DNA of 33,010 nt from positions 1 to 33,010 of the forward strand of contig SVNX01000024.1 of the NCBI GenBank assembly GCA_015066665.1, in the 5' to 3' direction. Made by a program: the position numbers and the translations under genes. Positions 16,792-25,021 of the stretch are shown one piece after another (within the stretch, counting starts at the first letter, position 1; each line of letters opens with the position of its first letter). Under the pieces are notes generated by a model. It had not been told where the DNA came from, did not search any database, and saw only the letters and a list, made by a program, of their open reading frames with translations. This DNA is from Ruminococcus sp. GTDB lineage: Bacteria; Bacillota; Clostridia; Oscillospirales; Ruminococcaceae.

Positions 16792-17730
16792 ATGCTGTTT
16801 CCGTCATTTGAAGAGGTGCAGGCGCTGTCTGCACAGTTCACTCTCATTCCTGTCTGCTTCACCTTTGCTGCCGACCACTGCAGCCCCCTCGGGATGTATC
16901 AGGCACTGGCGGAGGGCGAACCCTATGCCCTGCTGCTCGAAGGTGATTTTGCCGCAAACGGCCGCTATGCCATCGCTGCGGCTGCCCCCGCACTGACAGT
17001 CCGCATGGAGAATGCTGCCGTCAGCCTTAAAAACGGCGAAGAATGGGCCGCACTCCCCGATGCCGCACCCGCTGACTTCCTGCACACACTCCGGAACGCC
17101 TGCACATCACCTGCGTGCCAGCCCTTTTTCAGCGGCGGTCTCACCGGCTGCTGCCCCGATGCACAGGGAAGCAACGGCCTGCTCTGCCAGTTTCAGGAGC
17201 TGGCTGTCTATGACCGCATGAATGAAACCATCTCCATCGTGCTGCCCATCCACAGCACAGCCGATCTTGGTGCGCAGTATCAGGCCGCTGAAATCCGTGC
17301 GGCTGAGCTGGGCGCACGCATCGACCGCCATCGGGCACAGCCCCAGTACTGGGATGACAAGCCGCCCGTCCATGCGGCCTTCCCCATCACGGAGCATGAT
17401 TGCGCCCAGCACACGGTCACAATCGACAATGCCCCCGACAGCTTTGAGGTCTATCGCCGTCTCCGCCGCATGACAAACGGCGGCGGTCTTCTGTACCAGA
17501 AGCAGGACACAGGTGCACTGCTTGGCTGGTTCCCGATTGCCGATACGGACAAATCGCTCCGCACAGCCGGTTTTATGGATTTCTGCGGCAGAGAAGATCT
17601 GCGTCCGCTGGTCTGCGCTGCGGTCTATGAGCGTGACAGAGCCGCACTGACTGTGGGCGGCCGCTCAGCGGACGAAGCCAATGCACATGCTGTGTGCCTG
17701 CTGGATGCAATGAATGCTTCAAGACGGTAA
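16792..17730 (+). CDS. TrpE-like (anthranilate synthase component I-like) protein lacking the catalytic core
   Basis: The 312-residue product resembles the chorismate-utilising enzyme TrpE at both ends but is far shorter than the usual ~470-500. Residues 1-75 match the TrpE N-domain: a TLIPV opening, a (T/S)P-containing region, YALLLEG where TrpE has LLES, and GRYAIAAAAP where it has RYSFIG. FSGGLTGC (113-120) matches FxGGxxGY. FEVYRRLRRMTNGGGLLYQ (218-236) resembles YRxLRxxNPSPYMFY, and a final AALTVGGRSADEANAHA resembles the TrpE tail. In between, the core motifs (PIAGT, the AEH segment, DLGRND, GAPK) are missing, so it is unlikely to make anthranilate. AAAAGGAG precedes the ATG and the promoter is near-perfect, so it is expressed. 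It could be a pseudoenzyme or regulator; the function is unknown. Confidence 0.7.
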   Translation: MLFPSFEEVQALSAQFTLIPVCFTFAADHCSPLGMYQALAEGEPYALLLEGDFAANGRYAIAAAAPALTVRMENAAVSLKNGEEWAALPDAAPADFLHTLRNACTSPACQPFFSGGLTGCCPDAQGSNGLLCQFQELAVYDRMNETISIVLPIHSTADLGAQYQAAEIRAAELGARIDRHRAQPQYWDDKPPVHAAFPITEHDCAQHTVTIDNAPDSFEVYRRLRRMTNGGGLLYQKQDTGALLGWFPIADTDKSLRTAGFMDFCGREDLRPLVCAAVYERDRAALTVGGRSADEANAHAVCLLDAMNASRR

Positions 17731-17848
17731 CGAATTTCGGCAAAATGCTGAAAAACTGCCAAAATTCCCCTCTTTTCTATCATATCATCAAAATTCTGCC
17801 GGTAAACCCCGCCAATTTCTGTGGAAATGACAATTTTCCCGAAAAACC

Positions 17849-17877
17849 TTGACAAATGCCCGAGAATGGGATATAAT
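17849..17877 (+). promoter_or_regulatory. Sigma-A promoter of the HU gene
   Basis: Perfect TTGACA (17849-17854), a 17-base spacer, perfect TATAAT (17872-17877). A strong promoter for a nucleoid protein. Confidence 0.9.
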
Positions 17878-17910
17878 ACAGATATATTATTTAATTTGGA
17901 GGATGTAACG

Positions 17911-18186
17911 ATGAAAAAGGCTGAACTGATTCAGGCAGTTGCTGAGAAGCTCGACTGCACAAAGAAGGACGCAGATCTCGCAGTAAACGCAGTACTGGAT
18001 TCCATTAAGGAGACACTGGTTGCTGGTGAGAAGGTTTCCCTGACCGGCTTTGGTGTATTCGAGGTTCGTGAGCGCAGCGCTAAGCAGTGCAAGAACCCCC
18101 GCACCGGCGAAATGCAGGATGTACCGGCTTGCAAGGCTCCCGCTTTCAAGGCTGGCAAGAACCTGAAGGACGCTGTAAACAACTAA
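17911..18186 (+). CDS. hup: HU family DNA-binding protein
   Basis: This 91-residue nucleoid protein bends and compacts DNA as a dimer. It begins MKKAELIQAVAEKL, has the conserved VSLTGFGVFEVRER strand region, NPRTGEMQDVPA on the DNA-gripping arm, and ends PAFKAGKNLKDAVN. The start at 17911 has GGAGG about 8 bases upstream, and a longer in-frame reading to 17821 would swallow the promoter. A perfect promoter and a strong terminator mark it as a single-gene unit. Confidence 0.96.
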   Translation: MKKAELIQAVAEKLDCTKKDADLAVNAVLDSIKETLVAGEKVSLTGFGVFEVRERSAKQCKNPRTGEMQDVPACKAPAFKAGKNLKDAVNN

Positions 18187-18200
18187 GATAACCAAAAGAA

Positions 18201-18228
18201 ACGCATCGCGAAAGCGATGCGTTTTTTG
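18201..18228 (+). terminator. Rho-independent terminator of the HU gene
   Basis: ACGCATCGC (18201-18209), tetraloop GAAA, GCGATGCGT (18214-18222), then a T-run (18222-18227). It may also help to end the opposing pfl operon, but the A-run on that side is weak. Confidence 0.92.
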
Positions 18229-18246
18229 TTTATGGGGATAAATCCG

Positions 18247-18987
18247 CTATTTCTCCAAAAGCCGTGCCTTGAGACCCTTCATGATCTGCACACGGGCGGC
18301 TTCTGCGTCTTCCTTTGCAAGTGCGGGCACATCGGCAAGGGGATAGTCCATGCCGAGGGCTTCATATTTCGCCTTGCCCATATCGTGATAGGGCAGCACA
18401 TCGAGTGCCTTCAGCGTCTTCAGACCCCCGATAAAATGCCCGAGTGCCTCGAGGGATGCTGCATCATCCGTCCATCCCGGCACGACCACATGCCGGATCC
18501 AGAGCGGTACGCCCTCTGCGGCCAAAAATTCCGCAAATGCCAGAATATTGCGGTTGCTCTGCCCTGTGAGCCGGCGGTGCTTTTCATCATCAATGTGCTT
18601 GATGTCGAGCATCACAAGATCGGTCACGGCTGCAAGTTGCCGGCAGGCGTCCGGGTTTTCCGGCGAAAAGCAGATGCCGGAGGTATCAAGACAGGTGTGG
18701 ATACCCTTTGCCTTTGCCTTGGTGAACAGATCGGTGAGAAAATCCATCTGGAGCATCGGCTCGCCGCCCGTTGCCGTGATGCCGCCGCTTTTGAGAAATT
18801 CTTTGTAGCGTTCGTACTGCATGAGGATTTCTTCCGTGGTCATAACCATGCCCTGTGCCGGCTGCCATGTGTCGGGATTGTGGCAATAAAGGCATCGCAT
18901 GGGGCAGCCCTGAAAAAATACGACAAACCGGACTCCGGGGCCGTCGACCGTGCCGAAGCTCTCGGTGGAATGTACATAGCCTTGCAT
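18247..18987 (-). CDS. pflA: Pyruvate formate-lyase-activating enzyme
   Basis: This radical SAM enzyme installs the glycyl radical on pyruvate formate-lyase. The 246-residue product has the cluster motif CPMRCLYCHNP (Cys28, 32, 35), TATGGEPMLQ as the GGE motif, and LDTSG and LDIKHIDD segments, as in other PFL activases. The start at 18987 has AAAGGAGG upstream; a further 16 in-frame residues do not resemble the family. It is the last gene of the pfl operon, behind the separate glycyl radical domain protein on which it presumably acts. Confidence 0.95.
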   Translation of the reverse strand: MQGYVHSTESFGTVDGPGVRFVVFFQGCPMRCLYCHNPDTWQPAQGMVMTTEEILMQYERYKEFLKSGGITATGGEPMLQMDFLTDLFTKAKAKGIHTCLDTSGICFSPENPDACRQLAAVTDLVMLDIKHIDDEKHRRLTGQSNRNILAFAEFLAAEGVPLWIRHVVVPGWTDDAASLEALGHFIGGLKTLKALDVLPYHDMGKAKYEALGMDYPLADVPALAKEDAEAARVQIMKGLKARLLEK

Positions 18988-19071
18988 CGGATGCCTCCTT
19001 TTCAAAAACGCAGAGGGTGCGGCATGCTGCCGCACCCATTGCTTACACGATAATGATCCGGCCTTTTTCCA

Positions 19072-19323
19072 TCAGATTCCGGAATGGAAGGTTCTGGAAA
19101 TCACGTCATCCTGCTGTTCCTTGGTGAGCTTGATGAAGTTCACGGCATAGCCGGAGACGCGGATGGTCAGCTGCGGATACTTCTCCGGATGCTTCTGGGC
19201 ATCGAGAAGTGTCTCGCGGGTGAATACATTGACATTCAGGTGATGGCCGCCCTTGCTGACATAGCCGTCCAGCAGCTCCACCAGATTGTCTGCCTGTGCA
19301 TCATTGATTTCAATATTTGCCAT
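19072..19323 (-). CDS. Stand-alone glycyl radical domain subunit of pyruvate formate-lyase
   Basis: This 83-residue protein is the C-terminal glycyl radical domain that is missing from the large PFL subunit encoded upstream. It contains [19 protein letters not shown], then [17 protein letters not shown] with the radical glycine Gly58, and ends in [10 protein letters not shown], like the end of ordinary PflB. It has its own ATG at 19323 with AGGAGGAG upstream and begins [22 protein letters not shown], so it is not a frameshifted remnant. GrcA/YfiD in enterobacteria is a comparable spare domain, but there the main enzyme keeps its own. Here it should be required for activity, acting as a subunit. 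Confidence 0.9.
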   Translation of the reverse strand: MANIEINDAQADNLVELLDGYVSKGGHHLNVNVFTRETLLDAQKHPEKYPQLTIRVSGYAVNFIKLTKEQQDDVISRTFHSGI

Positions 19324-19363
19324 AATTCTCTCCTCCTGTATGTGCAGCGGATTTCCTCGGTGA

Positions 19364-19624
19364 TCAGAAGAAATCCTCGTCATCGGATTCGTCAGACTCA
19401 TACTGTTTCTGCATTGTGTCCCCATCCTCATTGTCAAAGAAGGTCGGTACGGCACATGCGCCCGTACCGGAGCAGTCCGTGCTGTTGACGGTCTGCACAT
19501 GGGTCTTCTCCCCTACCTGAAGGTTGATGTGACCGGAGCCGCCCGCAACGAGCGCATCGATCATATCGGCCAGTTCTTCGGCCTGTGCCTCCAGATCATC
19601 CGGCTCATTCGGCATTCTGTTCAT
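19364..19624 (-). CDS. Small protein with a degenerate glycyl-radical-domain-like start, 86 aa
   Basis: This 86-codon frame lies between the large PFL subunit and its glycyl radical subunit. Its ATG (19624) lies inside the last codons of pflB with GCGGAGG a few bases upstream. The segment [24 protein letters not shown] resembles [24 protein letters not shown] in the neighbouring subunit, but the VSGYA radical loop is absent. It then has two cysteines in [10 protein letters not shown] and an acidic, Ser-rich tail. It is probably a duplicated, diverged copy of the domain's N-terminal part, kept perhaps as an assembly or regulatory subunit. An internal Met at 19615 is a possible alternative start. 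No known family recognised. Confidence 0.7.
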   Translation of the reverse strand: MNRMPNEPDDLEAQAEELADMIDALVAGGSGHINLQVGEKTHVQTVNSTDCSGTGACAVPTFFDNEDGDTMQKQYESDESDDEDFF

Positions 19625-21689
19625 CCGCAGCCTCCGCTCTCAGTGCATCCAGATCCAGCTCGCCCGAGAACACCTTGGTGCTCTTGCCGAGGGCATCGGG
19701 GATGATGGAGAAGGTGTTCGAGATGCCGTCCTGTGCATGACGGAACGGCAGCTTTGCAACGGAAGAAAGCGATGCCACTGCACCGTGGGTATCTCTGCCG
19801 TGCATGGGATTGGCACCCGGTGCCAGCGGTACGCCCTGCTTGCGGCCGTCGGGGGTGTTGCCCGTCTTCTTGCCGTAAACCACATTCGAAGTGATGGTCA
19901 GGATGGACATGGTCGGCACGCCGTCACGATAAGTGTGATGCTTGCGGATCTTGTCCATGAAGATGCGGACGATGTCCACTGCAATGCTGTCCACACGGTC
20001 GTCGTCGTTGCCGTATTTCGGGAAGTCGCCCTCCACCTCATAGTCCACCACGATGCCGTTTTCATCACGCACGCACTTGACCTTGGCGTACTTGATGGCG
20101 CTCAGAGAATCCGCCACAACGGACAGACCTGCAATACCGGTCGCAAAATAACGCTTGACATCACGGTCATGCAGTGCCATCTGCAGGCGCTCATAGCTGT
20201 ACTTGTCGTGCATATAATGGATGACGTTGAGGGTGTTCACATACAGCCCTGCGAGCCATTCCATCATCTGGTCGTACTTGTCCATAACATCGTCATAGTC
20301 GAGATAATCGCCCTCAACGGGTCTGTACTTCGGGCCGACCTGCACCTTCATGACCTCGTCCACACCGCCGTTGATGGCGTAGAGCAGGCACTTTGCAAGG
20401 TTGGCTCTCGCACCGAAGAACTGCATCTCCTTGCCCACACGCATCGAGGATACGCAGCAGGCAATGGCATAGTCATCACCGTGGGTAATACGCATCAGGT
20501 CGTCGTTCTCATACTGGATGGAGGAGGACTTGATGGACATTTTTGCGCAGAACTTCTTGAAATTGCGAGGCAGGTGCACCGACCAGAGCACGGTCATGTT
20601 CGGCTCGGGTGCTGTGCCGAGATTGTTCAGGGTGTTGAGATAGCGGAAGGAATTCTTCGTCACAAGATGGGCACCGTCCACGGATACGCCGCCGATGGAC
20701 TCGGTCACCCATGTCGGGTCGCCGGAGAAGAGGGCATTGTATTCGGGGGTTCTTGCGAATTTCACCAGACGCAGCTTCATGATGAAGTGGTCGATCATCT
20801 CCTGTGCTTCACGCTCGGTGATGAGGCCCTTCTCCAGATCACGCTGGATGTAGATATCGAGGAAGGTGGAGGTACGGCCGAGGCTCATCGCCGCACCATT
20901 CTGCTCCTTGACCGCAGCCAGATAGCCGAAGTACAGCCACTGAATGGCTTCCTTGGCGTTTCTTGCGGGACGGGAGATGTCAAAACCATAGATCTGACCG
21001 AGTTCCTTCAGTTCTCCGAGTGCACGGATCTGCTCGGACAGTTCCTCACGCAGACGGATGTTCTTGGAGGTCATGCGGACAAAATGGGTATCCTGCTGAT
21101 GCTTCTTGTCCTCGATCAGACGATCGACGCCGTAGAGTGCCACTCTGCGGTAGTCACCGATGATGCGGCCGCGGCCGTAGGCATCGGGGAGACCTGTGAG
21201 GATGGCGGACTTTCTTGCCAGCTTCATCTCGGGCGTGTATGCGTCAAAAACACCCTGATTATGAGTTTTTCTGTATTTCGTAAAGATGTCAACAATTTCC
21301 GGATCCACTTCATAGCCATAGGACTTGCATGCTGTCTGTGCCATGCGAATGCCGCCGAAGGGCTGCAGCGCACGTTTGAAGGGCTTGTCCGTCTGGAAGC
21401 CCACAATCTGCTCAAGCGCCTGATTCAGATAGCCGGGGCCGTGGGAAGTGATGGTGGACACGATCTTTGTATCCATATCCAGCACGCCGCCTGCCTCACG
21501 CTCCTGACGGGACAGATCCATGACCTGTTCCCAGAGCTTTGTGGTCGCCTCAGTCGGTCCTTCCAGAAAGCTTTCGTCGCCGTCATAAGGCGTGTAGTTC
21601 TTCAGAATGAAGTCACGCACATTGATGGAGGTGTGACTCCATCGGCCGGGGGTAAAGCCTTCCCACTCGGGTTCAAAGATATTTGTCAT
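19605..21689 (-). CDS. pflB: Pyruvate formate-lyase catalytic subunit, split (no glycyl radical domain)
   Basis: This is the catalytic body of formate C-acetyltransferase, which converts pyruvate and CoA to acetyl-CoA and formate. The 694-residue product has the PFL-like N-terminus (FEPEWEGF, about residue 4), RIIGDYRR, the catalytic Cys pair in [11 protein letters not shown] (Cys411 and 412), [21 protein letters not shown], and [17 protein letters not shown] near the C-terminus. It stops after [18 protein letters not shown] where normal PflB continues into GGxHLNVNV and RVSGYA. These sequences are encoded by the separate gene at 19072-19323. ATG 21689 has AAAGGAAG upstream. A promoter lies 100 bases further up. 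Confidence 0.95.
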   Translation of the reverse strand: MTNIFEPEWEGFTPGRWSHTSINVRDFILKNYTPYDGDESFLEGPTEATTKLWEQVMDLSRQEREAGGVLDMDTKIVSTITSHGPGYLNQALEQIVGFQTDKPFKRALQPFGGIRMAQTACKSYGYEVDPEIVDIFTKYRKTHNQGVFDAYTPEMKLARKSAILTGLPDAYGRGRIIGDYRRVALYGVDRLIEDKKHQQDTHFVRMTSKNIRLREELSEQIRALGELKELGQIYGFDISRPARNAKEAIQWLYFGYLAAVKEQNGAAMSLGRTSTFLDIYIQRDLEKGLITEREAQEMIDHFIMKLRLVKFARTPEYNALFSGDPTWVTESIGGVSVDGAHLVTKNSFRYLNTLNNLGTAPEPNMTVLWSVHLPRNFKKFCAKMSIKSSSIQYENDDLMRITHGDDYAIACCVSSMRVGKEMQFFGARANLAKCLLYAINGGVDEVMKVQVGPKYRPVEGDYLDYDDVMDKYDQMMEWLAGLYVNTLNVIHYMHDKYSYERLQMALHDRDVKRYFATGIAGLSVVADSLSAIKYAKVKCVRDENGIVVDYEVEGDFPKYGNDDDRVDSIAVDIVRIFMDKIRKHHTYRDGVPTMSILTITSNVVYGKKTGNTPDGRKQGVPLAPGANPMHGRDTHGAVASLSSVAKLPFRHAQDGISNTFSIIPDALGKSTKVFSGELDLDALRAEAADEQNAE

Positions 21690-21785
21690 CTGACATCTTC
21701 CTTTCACCTGTATTCACATCCGCCCGCTCTGTGCGGGACCGGATGTGTGATTTTGCAATCGATAATTTTTTATCTTTACAAGTCT

Positions 21786-21814
21786 ATGATACAACTTTTC
21801 GGATGATTTGTCAA
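21786..21814 (-). promoter_or_regulatory. Sigma-A promoter of the pfl operon with an overlapping dyad
   Basis: On the minus strand TTGACA (21814-21809), a 17-base spacer, TATCAT (21791-21786). The -35 is embedded in a TTTGT/ACAAA dyad (about 21807-21818), which could be an operator. It resembles but does not match the redox sensor Rex consensus well. Confidence 0.7.
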
Positions 21815-21971
21815 CAAAGTTGCCCGGTGCACCGGGGACATTCTGCTTTTTCTCTATAATATTCTGCCGCCGGAACAAGAATTTATGCAAATTGCAAAGC
21901 CCCCTCCGGGAGGCTTTTCCAGCAATGGAAAACGACGGCAAAACCGCATAAAACCGCACTAAAGCAAAGCA

Positions 21972-22000
21972 GGAGCTTCCCGCATCCGGCAGGAAGCTCC
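21972..22000 (-). terminator. Probable terminator of the glycosyltransferase gene
   Basis: GGAGCTTCC (21972-21980) pairs perfectly with GGAAGCTCC (21992-22000) with an 11-base loop. On the minus strand it follows the glycosyltransferase stop (22040) and is followed by a T-rich TGCTTTGCTTT. Between here and the pfl promoter, 21819-21971, I see only short GC-rich dyads (for example AAGCCCCCTCCGGGAGGCTT). Confidence 0.65.
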
Positions 22001-22039
22001 AGCGGACATCACGGTAAGCCGTGCGCTGCGGCACAGGAT

Positions 22040-23062
22040 TCAGTTGAATTTGTAGATCTTCCGTGCGAGACGGTAGCCGTTGCCGAGGATCTGGCGTTTA
22101 CGCACCACGGGCATGCTGGCGAAGCCGCAGAGGGAGCGGTAGCGCAGCTGACGGTAGAGCTTTTCATCCATGGCATGAATATCCATCCAGAGCTTGCGGC
22201 GCTTGGCCTCATTCTCCTCGGTCTTGCCGAGTGTGAGGAATACGGACGCAATCAGGATCATCATGGACAGATAATGCAGCATGTAATTGCGCAGGCGGCG
22301 GGGGCCTTCCAGCGTCATGGGATTGCAGACCTCCAGCAGACGATAGATCACTCGCAGCTGCTGGTCGACCTGACGGATGAAGTTCTCCTCATTGACGGAC
22401 TGATCCTCTCTGCCGATGAAATAACAGTAGAAGTTCACATCCATATAATACATCGTCTTCACAAACGGCAGAGGCTGGTAGACGAAGATATTGTCGACAT
22501 AGAAGCAGTGATGCAGAAGCTCGGTCTTGCTGTCACGCAAAAGCTGCGTGCGGTAGATGACCGAATGCATCAGAATATGCTGGTCGGGACGGAAATGACC
22601 GACCTCATCCCAGCCGAAAACACGATTTTCCGGCAGTCTGCCGGTATATTTCAGGGTACGGCTTGTGCCGTCCTCCGCATGCTCATAGGTATAATTGGAA
22701 ATCAGCATGTCCACAGGCTCCGGACTTGCCGCAAACTCACGGAGCTTTGCCAGAATCTGGGGCAGGACATCGGTATTCACCCAGTCATCGGAATCGACAA
22801 CCTTGAAATACATGCCCGCTGCATGCTGCACGCCGGCATTGACGCCGGAACCGTGGCCGCCGTTTTCCTTATGAATCGCCTTGACGATGGTCGGATATGC
22901 CGCCTGATAGCGGTCGGCAATCTCGGCGGTATTGTCCTTTGTGGAACCGTCATTGACGATCAGGATCTCCATCTCCTCGCCGCCCGTCAGAAGCGTATCC
23001 AGACAGTGCTCCATGTAAGCCGCGGAATTATAGCAGGGAACGGCAACAGTCAGTAGTTTCAT
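22040..23062 (-). CDS. Glycosyltransferase family 2 protein
   Basis: This 340-residue protein has the GT-A fold of family 2 transferases. It starts LLTVAVPCYNSAAYME, has ILIVNDGSTKDNT (nucleotide-sugar site), then KENGGHGSGVNAG and the DXD-like VDSDDW, which binds the metal and donor. No membrane anchor is obvious. Members of this type transfer sugars in surface polysaccharide or glycolipid synthesis; substrate and acceptor cannot be told. GAGG is about 7 bases before the ATG. No glycan cluster surrounds it. Confidence 0.9.
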   Translation of the reverse strand: MKLLTVAVPCYNSAAYMEHCLDTLLTGGEEMEILIVNDGSTKDNTAEIADRYQAAYPTIVKAIHKENGGHGSGVNAGVQHAAGMYFKVVDSDDWVNTDVLPQILAKLREFAASPEPVDMLISNYTYEHAEDGTSRTLKYTGRLPENRVFGWDEVGHFRPDQHILMHSVIYRTQLLRDSKTELLHHCFYVDNIFVYQPLPFVKTMYYMDVNFYCYFIGREDQSVNEENFIRQVDQQLRVIYRLLEVCNPMTLEGPRRLRNYMLHYLSMMILIASVFLTLGKTEENEAKRRKLWMDIHAMDEKLYRQLRYRSLCGFASMPVVRKRQILGNGYRLARKIYKFN

Positions 23063-23212
23063 TGGACTTCCTCATTTCTGCGTCACGACATGCCGCCCAA
23101 TCTGCACGGAAATCGCATCATGCCGCATGTCTCCTTATCTCCAGTATACTATAGATTCCTCCTTAATACATGAACAGAACATGTCCCAAACGTGAACAAA
23201 GCATAAAATATG

Positions 23213-23243
23213 GCCGGTGACGGAAACGAAATCCGGCACCGGC
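23213..23243 (-). terminator. Probable terminator of spoIIID
   Basis: GCCGGTG (23213-23219) pairs with CACCGGC (23237-23243) and an inner CGG/CCG pair. On the minus strand CATATTTTATGC follows. It lies a few bases after the spoIIID stop (23250). Confidence 0.6.
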
Positions 23244-23249
23244 ATGGGT

Positions 23250-23537
23250 CTAACGATTGTATTTTTCGGCATCCTTCTGCGCATTTCTGCGTCTTGCGGC
23301 ATATTTCTCTTTCGTGGCAAGCCCGCCGCGGATGTGGCGTTCCTCCTTATTCCGCTGGAGGATTTCACGCACCTGTGCCGCAAGCTGCGGACGGATTTCG
23401 GGGAGACGTTCGCTGACGTCCTTATGTACGGTACTTTTGGAGATGCCAAACTGCCCTGCGGCGGCTCTGACTGTGGCGCAGTGATCCACAATATAGCATC
23501 CGAGTGCAATGGCCCTGTCATTCGGCTGACTGTGCAT
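23250..23537 (-). CDS. spoIIID: SpoIIID-like sporulation transcriptional regulator
   Basis: This 95-residue DNA-binding protein matches SpoIIID, the mother-cell regulator of sporulation genes. Hallmarks are IALGCYIVDHCATVR, the helix-turn-helix FGISKSTVHKDVSERLPEI, and EERHIRGGLATKEKY near the end, which contacts DNA in the family. The start at 23537 has GGGAG upstream; the in-frame extension to 23771 lacks homology. The C-terminal ~15 residues, rich in Arg/Lys/Ala, go slightly beyond the usual length. It suggests that the organism forms endospores or descends from a spore former. Confidence 0.93.
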   Translation of the reverse strand: MHSQPNDRAIALGCYIVDHCATVRAAAGQFGISKSTVHKDVSERLPEIRPQLAAQVREILQRNKEERHIRGGLATKEKYAARRRNAQKDAEKYNR

Positions 23538-23724
23538 ATTCTCACTCCCACTCTGGTGCCGGTCTGGCCGGCATGGATTGAACCGGTTCCGGTCTCTTTC
23601 CACTATATGCACGATGATTGGAGAATTATCCCCCAAAAAGCAAAAGCAAAAGCATTTCTTTGGGAAACATCCTTCCCACCCTGTCTGTTTTTTCCCTTTC
23701 CATGAAAAAAATTCCGCAAACCCC

Positions 23725-23753
23725 TTGTAATTTGTTAAGAAAAATGATATAAT
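23725..23753 (+). promoter_or_regulatory. Sigma-A promoter of the membrane protein gene
   Basis: TTGTAA (23725-23730), a 17-base spacer, TATAAT (23748-23753) with extended TGA before it. The ~100-base leader includes a hairpin (GCCGTC/GACGGC, near 23827-23845) directly before the GAGGG ribosome site. Confidence 0.75.
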
Positions 23754-23859
23754 ATGTATACACATGTTCATTACAGCTGTTTTACAGCTTCAGATCTGCA
23801 ATAAAACGTACTACAAGAAAGGATATGCCGTCCGGTTATGACGGCTGAGGGTTTGGACA

Positions 23860-24954
23860 ATGGGTGAATTTTTCTCAAATGCATGGACAAAACGTGTTGT
23901 ATCGCTGCTCAGTCCCCTTTACTGTGCAATGATCGTCATTCTCTCGTACTTCTCGATTTTCTATGATATGATCGTACAGAACACGGTTTCTGTCTGCGTG
24001 ATGGTCTCGGCCGTTTCTCTGATCGCTGCGGTCATTATGCTCTATACCCGTGAACAGGTCATCACGATCATCGTCAGTCTCCTGATGCTGCCCGCACTCC
24101 TGCCGGCGGTGCTCTTCTACTTCGGACAATGGTATGTGCTGATTCCGCCGCTGGTGGTGGCACTGGTGATGTTCTTTTTCTCGGGCCTTGGTGAAACGCC
24201 GAAAACCATTTTCGGCACCTGCTTCCTGCTGCTCTATCTGATGGGTTCGCTCGGCTACTTCCTGATGACCACGCTCTTTGCCCCCTCCACGGTCTCCACG
24301 GTTGTGGAATCCGGTGTTTCTCCCTCGGGTCTGTACCGCTATGAGGTGGTCAATACGGCGGATCGTTCCGACGGCAGCACAACCATCACCATCGAAACCA
24401 ACGAGCACAACAAGGATTATGACCTCATTCTCTTCCAGATCAAGGGACTGAGCCGCACCGCAATGCTCACCCGCCCCATGCAGGAAAAGAGCGTTGTGGA
24501 ATGGAAGACCGAAAAGCGTGTGGATATCACAAACCAGATCCACAACATCTCCGATAAGGTCGAGGTGACCCTCAGCGAGAACCAGATGACCCTGCTCGGC
24601 CGCCCCTGCTACAAGATCGATTCCGATCTCCTTGGTGACGGCACAATGATGGCGGAAGAATACCACGCCAAGACCCTCTCGCTCTCTTTTGACCAGATGG
24701 CCATGTGCGAGATTGAAGAGTCCACAGTTCAGCTTGACGCCCTGAATGAAAAGCAGCTTGACTATCTCGATATCACCATCACCGATCTGCGCACCATTCC
24801 CCTCACTTCCCTGACGGATGACGATCTGACAAAGCTCGGCATTCCGGAGGAGGGCGATGTCATGTACTGCAACGGCGAGGTCTGCTTCCGTTACTACATT
24901 GCCATTCTCGAGGAATACTTTGCCCTCTCCAAGCAGGAGATCGGCTTCTTCTAA
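23860..24954 (+). CDS. Multi-pass membrane protein with extracytoplasmic or cytoplasmic C-domain, unknown function
   Basis: I do not recognise this 364-residue protein. Residues about 15-145 form five hydrophobic segments (for example [36 protein letters not shown], and [15 protein letters not shown]). A soluble C-terminal part of about 215 residues follows, with alternating polar and hydrophobic residues of beta-strand type ([19 protein letters not shown]) and acidic content. No catalytic motif is evident. It has its own promoter and a GAGGG site, and xylA follows after 67 bases. A hairpin in the gap (AACCGGCGG/CCGTCGGTT, 24963-24984) lacks a T-run, so read-through to xylA is likely. Confidence 0.75.
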   Translation: MGEFFSNAWTKRVVSLLSPLYCAMIVILSYFSIFYDMIVQNTVSVCVMVSAVSLIAAVIMLYTREQVITIIVSLLMLPALLPAVLFYFGQWYVLIPPLVVALVMFFFSGLGETPKTIFGTCFLLLYLMGSLGYFLMTTLFAPSTVSTVVESGVSPSGLYRYEVVNTADRSDGSTTITIETNEHNKDYDLILFQIKGLSRTAMLTRPMQEKSVVEWKTEKRVDITNQIHNISDKVEVTLSENQMTLLGRPCYKIDSDLLGDGTMMAEEYHAKTLSLSFDQMAMCEIEESTVQLDALNEKQLDYLDITITDLRTIPLTSLTDDDLTKLGIPEEGDVMYCNGEVCFRYYIAILEEYFALSKQEIGFF

Positions 24955-24962
24955 ACGCAAGC

Positions 24963-24984
24963 AACCGGCGGAAAACCGTCGGTT
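24963..24984 (+). terminator. Hairpin between the membrane protein gene and xylA
   Basis: AACCGGCGG (24963-24971), loop AAAA, CCGTCGGTT (24976-24984) with one G-T pair. No T-run follows, so it is a weak or no terminator and may instead set the relative levels of the two genes. Confidence 0.45.
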
Positions 24985-25021
24985 CATTATAAAAAGACAA
25001 AATATTATCAGGAGGTTCGTT

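Noticed and set aside
15919-16862. Three overlapping leftward frames with Pro/Gly-rich repeats
   Set aside because: They arise from the GC-rich tandem repeat units lacking stops in several frames; no ribosome site or promoter supports them.
19072-21689. Frameshifted pseudogene of a normal pflB
   Set aside because: Each of the three pieces has its own ATG and ribosome site, the break falls at the domain border, and an additional domain-like ORF lies between, so a simple frameshift does not explain it.
19737-21806. Rightward 689-codon frame antisense to pflB
   Set aside because: Shadow of pflB, with antisense-like composition and no start signals.
23760-23859. Known riboswitch in the leader of the membrane protein gene
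   Set aside because: Only one simple hairpin is visible and no known riboswitch consensus could be recognised.
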